A DNA stretch of 64,000 nucleotides from Xiphydria camelus (taxonomy: Eukaryota > Arthropoda > Insecta > Hymenoptera > Xiphydriidae), in NCBI GenBank assembly GCA_963678675.1, contig OY783192.1:23516875-23580874 (forward strand), in the 5' to 3' direction. The notes beneath the pieces are model-generated. The model ran no database searches and was not told where the DNA came from. It worked only from the letters and a program-made list of their open reading frames with translations. The translations under genes were made by a program, and so were the position numbers. The number at the start of each line of letters is the position of its first letter. Positions within the stretch are counted from its first letter, which is position 1. Positions 1 through 6,199 of the stretch are shown here, piece by piece.

Positions 1-125
1 AATAAATCATGCCCACGCCGTTCCACCAACAGTCAAGTTGTGTGCTACCCGATATTATCTGACGTCTCGCTGTGGAGACTCTGGTGAGATGGCAACCAAA
101 ATTTAGTACGCAGACTGATAATCAA

Positions 126-264
126 GCAGCTAATTCGGTAGAATAGCCTAGACAGAATAATGAGTTCCAATGCTACGACGATCAACGTAAGATTCACTAT
201 AATATTGATCGTCGTGGAATTTAAGGTCATTTTTCTGTCTAGGCAATTCTACCGTATTAGCTGC
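126..264. repeat. 60 bp inverted repeat with 19 nt loop (unit 1)
   Basis: Bases 126-185 and the reverse complement of 205-264 align without gaps over 60 positions, 51 of them identical. The loop is 186-204. The outer 38 positions have only three mismatches and the innermost 11 match perfectly; the other six mismatches fall between these blocks. Transcripts of either strand could fold into a long hairpin. The element recurs in every unit (2192-2330 in unit 2, and so on). The 61-codon minus-strand and 70-codon plus-strand reading frames here are by-products of this symmetry and are not annotated as genes. Confidence 0.93.
198..233 (+). promoter_or_regulatory. Possible plus-strand TATA/Inr pair in the hairpin
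   Basis: TATAATA starts at 198 in the loop. TCATTT, which fits the insect Inr consensus TCAKTY, has its A at 229, exactly 31 nt downstream. The TATA version is not optimal and both motifs are short, so this may be chance. If used, it would transcribe the hairpin right arm opposite to the F-box strand. Confidence 0.25.
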
Positions 265-349
265 TGTCGTCATTAGCGTTGGTTGTCGTGGAATTTTAGG
301 TCATTCTTCTGTCTGGGCAATCCTATCGAGTTGGCTGCTGTCGTCATTA
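211..349. repeat. Direct repeat of the hairpin right arm, 74 bp period (unit 1)
   Basis: Bases 211-275 (most of the right arm plus its continuation) are repeated at 285-349 with scattered substitutions. Both copies begin GTCGTGGAATTT and end GTCGTCATTA. The left arm at 126-185 therefore has two possible pairing partners. Unit position 276, at the edge of the first copy, is G in units 1 and 5-11 and T elsewhere. Confidence 0.9.
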
Positions 350-450
350 CCTCGCCAGGGCGTCAATCGTGATCGTATATTAACTATATCGCTTCTTCAG
401 CATTAAGCCATGTCAACTTGCTACTTAGCTTACACCTATGTATTAATATT
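265..450. other. Region 3' of the F-box ORF, no gene (unit 1)
   Basis: Apart from the second arm copy, this AT-rich stretch holds no gene. On the minus strand it would be the 3' UTR. There is no canonical AATAAA for that strand; only weak variants are present, AATACA at 444-439 and AATATA at 381-376. A minus-strand transcript might therefore read on into the hairpin. Confidence 0.5.
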
Positions 451-963
451 CTATACGCGAATTCTACGTCTACCGCTTACTTCTCCGATCTGCCGGTGAG
501 GTGCAAGACCGAAAGTCGTCCTTCTCTTGGTGCCACCTCTGATTTGACCAGCAGGATTTCTCCTGCGATAGCTACTACTATATAGCAGTGGTGGATTACT
601 CCGTTTCCCGGGAGCGTCAAATACTGAGGCCACGTCAAACCTCTTGACAGGAATCGCGCACCACTGGGAATCAGTCGGCGGTTCTACGGCAATTCTCGCT
701 TCTCCGCTTGGAATACCCGCCCAGTGATTCTCCTGAATAATTCGACATCTCGTGTGATGCCTGGCACGAGATCTCAACCGGCAATCACCTTTGCAAATGG
801 CCAACCATTTGCGTGATACCAGTGTTGCGTTGAAGATTGATTTTTCATCCAATTTTCGAAAAATCATCTGAGTCACCTCGATCGGAAGTTCTTCCGTAAA
901 GTCGATTCGGGGAGGACCGCGGCAGATGCCGATTGCTCGCAGAAAGGACTTGAAGAACTCCAT
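451..963 (-). CDS. F-box domain protein, unit 1 (170 aa)
   Basis: F-box proteins bind Skp1 through the F-box and act as substrate receptors of SCF ubiquitin ligases in cytosol or nucleus. Here residues 25-65 fit the F-box: Leu26-Pro27 at the start, Ile34-Phe35, Leu38, the Val49 region and Trp53, followed by a basic Leu-Arg-x-Arg-Ala-Arg stretch at 63-68. The first 24 residues are a hydrophobic/basic leader (MEFFKSFLRAIG). The ATG is chosen because it has G at -3 and G at +4 and lies 29 nt from a likely start site at 992. Residues 81-170 are rich in Arg, Gly, Ser and Pro and resemble no domain I know; a substrate-binding LRR, WD or kelch region is missing, so this is short for the family. This may be a captured 5' fragment. 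A GTAAGC at 480-475 could be a splice donor into an unseen exon. This copy has Thr47. Confidence 0.5.
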   Translation of the reverse strand: MEFFKSFLRAIGICRGPPRIDFTEELPIEVTQMIFRKLDEKSIFNATLVSRKWLAICKGDCRLRSRARHHTRCRIIQENHWAGIPSGEARIAVEPPTDSQWCAIPVKRFDVASVFDAPGKRSNPPLLYSSSYRRRNPAGQIRGGTKRRTTFGLAPHRQIGEVSGRRRIRV

Positions 964-988
964 GTCGATGCTTCAGTGACGAGTCATC

Positions 989-1024
989 GATTGAACGCTA
1001 CTCATCGAGAACTGCCATTATATA
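989..1024 (-). promoter_or_regulatory. Proximal core promoter of the F-box ORF (unit 1)
   Basis: TATATAA lies on the minus strand at 1024-1018. An Inr-like TCAATC lies at 994-989 with its A at 992, 32 nt from the first T of the TATA, which is the normal spacing in animals. That start would give a 29 nt leader before the ATG at 963. The Inr is one base off the TCAKTY consensus. All units keep both motifs; only position 986 in the leader varies (A or G). Confidence 0.55.
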
Positions 1025-1265
1025 GGCCTACACTCTGCGGTCGCGCGGCGGACTGCGCATGAGCGGACCTGGCGTTGCACATCCGGAGCGCCTTGCTGCG
1101 CATGGTGCGTTTCGTGCGGTCACTGAAGTCACTCTGTCGCGTAGCAGTGGATGCTGCCATGTATGCGTACGCCAACCTCACCAACTGATAATACCGAAAC
1201 GGTGAGTGTTCCGTAAGGAAGGAGAAAGAATGAACCGGTCCGGTTTGGTGAAACAAGAGAGTCAT
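1002..1265 (-). CDS. 87-codon ORF upstream of the F-box ORF (doubtful)
   Basis: Starts with ATG (MTLLFHQTGPVHSF) and stays open in all 31 units, at the same offset in each. A transcript from the distal promoter at 1442 would meet a three-codon ORF (ATG AAT ATA stop) and then this ATG, which has a poor context (T at -3). The C-terminal half is Arg/Ala/Ser rich because it reads the CpG-rich promoter stretch. No domain is recognisable. Variants among units are Thr18Lys (8, 9), Arg43Gln (3), Arg63Cys (1, 19, 21, 31) and Arg66Trp (12, 14, 18, 20, 22, 24, 26, 30). It is not in frame with the F-box ORF. It is probably leader or promoter sequence and not a protein gene. Confidence 0.2.
   Translation of the reverse strand: MTLLFHQTGPVHSFSFLTEHSPFRYYQLVRLAYAYMAASTATRQSDFSDRTKRTMRSKALRMCNARSAHAQSAARPQSVGLYNGSSR
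1054..1103 (-). promoter_or_regulatory. CpG-rich upstream region with TGCGCAT repeats (unit 1)
   Basis: Three TGCGCAT-type motifs start at 1054, 1076 and 1097, spaced 22 and 21 bp, about two helical turns. They sit upstream of the proximal TATA. In this unit the middle one is TGCACAT; most units have all three intact (unit 2: 3120, 3142, 3163). The motif resembles an NRF1/ewg half-site, but identification rests on the pattern only. Confidence 0.35.
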
Positions 1266-1332
1266 ATATTCATTGGGTTAAAATGGTAACAGAAATCGTA
1301 CGAATCTAGAACTTGAAAACACGCGTAGGTTA

Positions 1333-1390
1333 ATCGGTTTGATGAGCACTGATTGCGAAAGATGACTCACGGCTGTAAAGACACACCGAT
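1333..1390 (+). other. Hammerhead-like fold lacking key bases (unit 1)
   Basis: ATCGGT (1333-1338) can pair with ACCGAT (1385-1390). Between them lie TTGATGA (1339-1345), a 3 bp stem GCA/TGC (1346-1348 with 1354-1356) and GAAA (1357-1360), in hammerhead order. However, the near-invariant C3 is T (1339) and the U at the cleavage-site position 16.1 is A (1383), so self-cleavage is not expected. This could be a decayed ribozyme or coincidence. Confidence 0.15.
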
Positions 1391-1438
1391 CGACGTAGAG
1401 GCACTGATCACTTGATTACGAGAATATGGAACTAATAC

Positions 1439-1473
1439 AACTGAACAACGTGTATTCGGTTGCGGTTTATATA
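1439..1473 (-). promoter_or_regulatory. Distal core promoter, TATATAAA plus TCAGTT (unit 1)
   Basis: On the minus strand TATATAAA occupies 1473-1466, and a perfect insect Inr, TCAGTT, occupies 1444-1439 with its A at 1442. The first T of the TATA is at -31 from that A, the canonical arrangement. No DPE match is visible at +28 to +33. The transcript would run towards the 87-codon and F-box ORFs, 479 nt upstream of the F-box ATG. Every unit except unit 2 keeps the TATA. Confidence 0.6.
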
Positions 1474-1491
1474 TCTTACAACTAACAGATA

Positions 1492-1587
1492 GTGGGGATA
1501 GCGTGGGCGATGCGGTACGCCCTGATTCGCTGAATGAGAATGCCGGTGTAGATAGCGCGAGCTATGCGGTGTGCCATGATTGGCTAG
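1492..1587. repeat. Short tandem duplication, 54 bp period (unit 1)
   Basis: Bases 1492-1533 and 1546-1587 are diverged copies offset by 54 bp. They share GATAGCG, ATGCGGT, GCC and TGATT blocks in order. The 65-codon minus-strand frame across this stretch reads the duplication and starts with GTG, so I do not call it a gene. Confidence 0.75.
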
Positions 1588-2066
1588 AAAAAAGGTGTAA
1601 ACGCGGGGGATGACGGTTCCAGGAGTCACGTGCCTAACGGGATCGAGCGGTGGTTGCCCTTACCGTACGGAGGAGTCGGATTGTCTTGGAGGAATGATTC
1701 GACCTCCATTACCTGGGTACGCTGTCTATTAGGATTTCCTAGAAGAATGGCTTTTCCGATAGACAATCGGTTAGATCTCGTCGCTACATCTCAGTATAAG
1801 CGGGTTAAGCAATCGACGGCTAGTGGTAATTAGTAAAGTGAATTAGTTAGGTGACGCGTGACTCATTAAGAAGCGTCCGGCAATTAGCTTTTCGGGAAAG
1901 GTACGGGACTGCAAGTGCATTCACAGCCCCTGCTTTGGCCTTAACAGTGCGAGAGTACGGAACATCGCGGCGTTCAAAGTAAGTAACTGTTGTCGTCGCG
2001 GGACTGTGAAATTTTAGACATCGTGATCACGCTCCAAGCTTGAAAGAGAGTACATTTCATCGTGGA
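1588..2066. other. No gene recognised; short motifs only (unit 1)
   Basis: The plus strand has a 67-codon open frame at 1630-1833, but it needs a GTG start and shows no domain. Visible motifs are a CACGTG E-box at 1627-1632, the palindrome CCGTACGG at 1663-1670, a TGACTCA (AP-1 type) at 1859-1865, and a splice-donor-like GTAAGT at 1979-1984 on the plus strand. The first bases of each unit (1-6) read AATAAA on the plus strand, a possible poly(A) signal for plus-strand transcripts. Confidence 0.4.
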
Positions 2067-2516
2067 AATAAATCATGCCCACGCCGCTCCACCAACAGTC
2101 AAGTTGTGTGCTACCCGATATTATCTGACGTCTCGCTGTGGAGACTCTGGTGAGATGGCAACCAAAATTTAGTACGCAGACTGATAATCAAGCAGCTAAT
2201 TCGGTAGAATAGCCTAGACAGAATAATGAGTTCCAAAGCTACGACGATCAACGTAAGATTCACTATAATATTGATCGTCGTGGAATTTAAGGTCATTTTT
2301 CTGTCTAGGCAATTCTACCGTATTAGCTGCTGTCGTCATTATCGTTGGTTGTCGTGGAATTTTAGGTCATTCTTCTGTCTGGGCAATCCTATCGAGTTGG
2401 CTGCTGTCGTCATTACCTCGCCAGGGCGTCAATCGTGATCGTATATTAACTATATCGCTTCTTCAGCATTAAGCCATGTCAACTTGCTACTTAGCTTACA
2501 CCTATGTATTAATATT

Positions 2517-3029
2517 CTATACGCGAATTCTACGTCTACCGCTTACTTCTCCGATCTGCCGGTGAGGTGCAAGACCGAAAGTCGTCCTTCTCTTGGTGCC
2601 ACCTCTGATTTGACCAGCAGGATTTCTCCTGCGATAGCTACTACTATATAGCAGTGGTGGATTACTCCGTTTCCCGGGAGCGTCAAATACTGAGGCCACG
2701 TCAAACCTCTTGACAGGAATCGCGCACCACTGGGAATCAGTCGGCGGTTCTACGGCAATTCTCGCTTCTCCGCTTGGAATACCCGCCCAGTGATTCTCCT
2801 GAATAATTCGACATCTCGTGTGATGCCTGGCACGAGATCTCAACCGGCAATCACCTTTGCAAATGGCCAACCATTTGCGTGATACCAGTGCTGCGTTGAA
2901 GATTGATTTTTCATCCAATTTTCGAAAAATCATCTGAGTCACCTCGATCGGAAGTTCTTCCGTAAAGTCGATTCGGGGAGGACCGCGGCAGATGCCGATT
3001 GCTCGCAGAAAGGACTTGAAGAACTCCAT
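2517..3029 (-). CDS. F-box domain ORF, unit 2
   Basis: Same 170-codon frame as unit 1, with Ala47 replacing Thr47 inside the F-box. The proximal TATA is intact, but the distal one is mutated in this unit. Confidence 0.5.
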   Translation of the reverse strand: MEFFKSFLRAIGICRGPPRIDFTEELPIEVTQMIFRKLDEKSIFNAALVSRKWLAICKGDCRLRSRARHHTRCRIIQENHWAGIPSGEARIAVEPPTDSQWCAIPVKRFDVASVFDAPGKRSNPPLLYSSSYRRRNPAGQIRGGTKRRTTFGLAPHRQIGEVSGRRRIRV

Positions 3030-3504
3030 GTCGATGCTTCAGTGACGAGTCATCGATTGAACGCTACTCATCGAGAACTGCCATTATATAGGCCTACACT
3101 CTGCGGTCGCGCGGCGGACTGCGCATGAGCGGACCTGGCGTTGCGCATCCGGAGCGCCTTGCTGCGCATGGTGCGTTTCGTGCGGTCACTGAAGTCACTC
3201 TGTCGCGTAGCAGTGGATGCTGCCATGTATGCGTACGCCAACCTCACCAACTGATAATACCGAAACGGTGAGTGTTCCGTAAGGAAGGAGAAAGAATGAA
3301 CTGGTCCGGTTTGGTGAAACAAGAGAGTCATATATTCATTGGGCTAAAATGGTAACAGAAATCGTACGAATCTAGAACTTGAAAACACGCGTAGGTTAAT
3401 CGGTTTGATGAGCACTGATTGCGAAAGATGACTCACGGCTGTAAAGACACACCGATCGACGTAGAGGCACTGATCACTTGATTACGAGAATATGGAACTA
3501 ATAC

Positions 3505-3539
3505 AACTGAACAACGTGTATTCGGTTGCGGTTTATGTA
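3505..3539 (-). promoter_or_regulatory. Distal promoter with damaged TATA (unit 2)
   Basis: Position 3537 is G where all other units have A, turning TATATAAA into TACATAAA on the minus strand. The TCAGTT Inr is intact. This is the only copy with the change. Confidence 0.6.
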
Positions 3540-4133
3540 TCTTACAACTAACAGATAGTGGGGATAGCGTGGGCGATGCGGTACGCCCTGATTCGCTGAA
3601 TGAGAATGCCGGTGTAGATAGCGCGAGCTATGCGGTGTGCCATGATTGGCTAGAAAAAAAGGTGTAAACGCGGGGGATGACGCTTAGAGGAGTCACGTGC
3701 CTAACGGGATCGAGCGGTGGTTGCCCTTACCGTACGGAGGAGTCGGATTGTCTTGGAGGAATGATTCGACCTCCATTACCTGGGTACGCTGTCTATTAGG
3801 ATTTCCTAGAAGAATGGCTTTTCCGATAGACAATCGGTTAGATCTCGTCGCTACATCTCAGTATAAGCGGGTTAAGCAATCGACGGCTAGTGGTAATTAG
3901 TAAAGTGAATTAGTTAGGTGACGCGTGACTCATTAAGAAGCGTCCGGCAATTAGCTTTTCGGGAAAGGTACGGGACTGCAAGTGCATTCACAGCCCCTGC
4001 TTTGGCCTTAACAGTGCGAGAGTACGGAACATCGCGGCGTTCAAAGTAAGTAACTGTTGTCGTCGCGGGACTGTGAAATTGTAGACATCGTGATCACGCT
4101 CCAAGCTTGAAAGAGAGTACATTTCATCGTGGA

Positions 4134-6199
4134 AATAAATCATGCCCACGCCGCTCCACCAACAGTCAAGTTGTGTGCTACCCGATATTATCTGACGTCT
4201 CGCTGTGGAGACTCTGGTGAGATGGCAACCAAAATTTAGTACGCAGACTGATAATCAAGCAGCTAATTCGGTAGAATAGCCTAGACAGAATAATGAGTTC
4301 CAATGCTACGACGATCAACGTAAGATTCACTATAATATTGATCGTCGTGGAATTTAAGGTCATTTTTCTGTCTAGGCAATTCTACCGTATTAGCTGCTGT
4401 CGTCATTATCGTTGGTTGTCGTGGAATTTTAGGTCATTCTTCTGTCTGGGCAATCCTATCGAGTTGGCTGCTGTCGTCATTACCTCGCCAGGGCGTCAAT
4501 CGTGATCGTATATTAACTATATCGCTTCTTCAGCATTAAGCCATGTCAACTTGCTACTTAGCTTACACCTATGTATTAATATTCTATACGCGAATTCTAC
4601 GTCTACCGCTTACTTCTCCGATCTGCCGGTGAGGTGCAAGACCGAAAGTCGTCCTTCTCTTGGTGCCACCTCTGATTTGACCAGCAGGATTTCTCCTGCG
4701 ATAGCTACTACTATATAGCAGTGGTGGATTACTCCGTTTCCCGGGAGCGTCAAATACTGAGGCCACGTCAAACCTCTTGACAGGAATCGCGCACCACTGG
4801 GAATCAGTCGGCGGTTCTACGGCAATTCTCGCTTCTCCGCTTGGAATACCCGCCCAGTGATTCTCCTGAATAATTCGACATCTCGTGTGATGCCTGGCAC
4901 GAGATCTCAACCGGCAATCACCTTTGCAAATGGCCAACCATTTGCGTGATACCAGTGCTGCGTTGAAGATTGATTTTTCATCCAATTTTCGAAAAATCAT
5001 TTGAGTCACCTCGATCGGAAGTTCTTCCGTAAAGTCGATTCGGGGAGGACCGCGGCAGATGCCGATTGCTCGCAGAAAGGACTTGAAGAACTCCATGTCG
5101 ATGCTTCAGTGACGAGTCGTCGATTGAACGCTACTCATCGAGAACTGCCATTATATAGGCCTACACTCTGCGGTCGCGCGGCGGACTGCGCATGAGCGGA
5201 CCTGGCGTTGCGCATCCGGAGCGCCTTGCTGCGCATGGTGCGTTTCGTGCGGTCACTGAAGTCACTCTGTTGCGTAGCAGTGGATGCTGCCATGTATGCG
5301 TACGCCAACCTCACCAACTGATAATACCGAAACGGTGAGTGTTCCGTAAGGAAGGAGAAAGAATGAACCGGTCCGGTTTGGTGAAACAAGAGAGTCATAT
5401 ATTCATTGGGCTAAAATGGTAACAGAAATCGTACGAATCTAGAACTTGAAAACACGCGTAGGTTAATCGGTTTGATGAGCACTGATTGCGAAAGATGACT
5501 CACGGCTGTAAAGACACACCGATCGACGTAGAGGCACTGATCACTTGATTACGAGAATATGGAACTAATACAACTGAACAACGTGTATTCGGTTGCGGTT
5601 TATATATCTTACAACTAACAGATAGTGGGGATAGCGTGGGCGATGCGGTACGCCCTGATTCGCTGAATGAGAATGCCGGTGTAGATAGCGCGAGCTATGC
5701 GGTGTGCCATGATTGGCTAGAAAAAAGGTGTAAACGCGGGGGATGACGCTTAGAGGAGTCACGTGCCTAACGGGATCGAGCGGTGGTTGCCCTTACCGTA
5801 CGGAGGAGTCGGATTGTCTTGGAGGAATGATTCGACCTCCATTACCTGGGTACGCTGTCTATTAGGATTTCCTAGAAGAATGGCTTTTCCGATAGACAAT
5901 CGGTTAGATCTCGTCGCTACATCTCAGTATAAGCGGGTTAAGCAATCGACGGCTAGTGGTAATTAGTAAAGTGAATTAGTTAGGTGACGCGTGACTCATT
6001 AAGAAGCGTCCGGCAATTAGCTTTTCGGGAAAGGTACGGGACTGCAAGTGCATTCACAGCCCCTGCTTTGGCCTTAACAGTGCGAGAGTACGGAACATCG
6101 CGGCGTTCAAAGTAAGTAACTGTTGTCGTCGCGGGACTGTGAAATTGTAGACATCGTGATCACGCTCCAAGCTTGAAAGAGAGTACATTTCATCGTGGA
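4134..6199. repeat. Repeat unit 3
   Basis: 21C, 171T, 276T, 1619AG, 2014G. Shares the right-end haplotype of unit 2. Confidence 0.98.
4584..5096 (-). CDS. F-box domain ORF, unit 3
   Basis: Ala47; silent CAA at Gln32. The silent change also opens a 64-codon plus-strand shadow frame, which I do not annotate. Confidence 0.5.
   Translation of the reverse strand: MEFFKSFLRAIGICRGPPRIDFTEELPIEVTQMIFRKLDEKSIFNAALVSRKWLAICKGDCRLRSRARHHTRCRIIQENHWAGIPSGEARIAVEPPTDSQWCAIPVKRFDVASVFDAPGKRSNPPLLYSSSYRRRNPAGQIRGGTKRRTTFGLAPHRQIGEVSGRRRIRV

Larger units (their letters stand above)
1..2066. repeat. Repeat unit 1
   Basis: Reference unit. Sites: 21T, 171T, 276G, 1619CC, 2014T; private G at 1615. The left third matches units 5-10 and the middle (Thr47, Cys63) matches units 19 and 31, so it is a mosaic. 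Confidence 0.98.
2067..4133. repeat. Repeat unit 2 (2,067 bp)
   Basis: 21C, 171A, 276T, 1619AG, 2014G. Contains the only indel seen, A7 instead of A6 at 3654-3660, and the damaged distal TATA. Confidence 0.98.

Noticed and set aside
45..230. 61-codon hydrophobic minus-strand frame in every unit
   Set aside because: It reads through the left arm and loop of the hairpin, has no domain, and its apparent conservation only reflects unit identity.
1186..1210. CTGATAATACCGAAAC, reminiscent of a hammerhead core
   Set aside because: G8 is A and there is no stem II, so it cannot fold as a hammerhead.
1432..1629. 65-codon minus-strand frame with a repeated His/Pro/Arg pattern
   Set aside because: It needs a GTG start, overlaps the distal promoter, and its internal repeat is just the 54 bp DNA duplication.
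1630..1833. 67-codon plus-strand frame present in all units
   Set aside because: It needs a GTG start, which is not expected in an animal nuclear gene, and it has no recognisable domain.
1841..1852. TTAGG-like words suggesting telomeric repeat
   Set aside because: Isolated occurrences only, not in tandem.
2226..2438. 70-codon plus-strand frame in the hairpin right arm
   Set aside because: It is open only where unit position 276 is T; units 1 and 5-11 have a TAG stop. It reads the arm repeats and shows no domain.
5001..5195. 64-codon plus-strand frame in units 3, 5, 7, 8 and 9
   Set aside because: Antisense shadow of the F-box ORF, present only with two chance variants.
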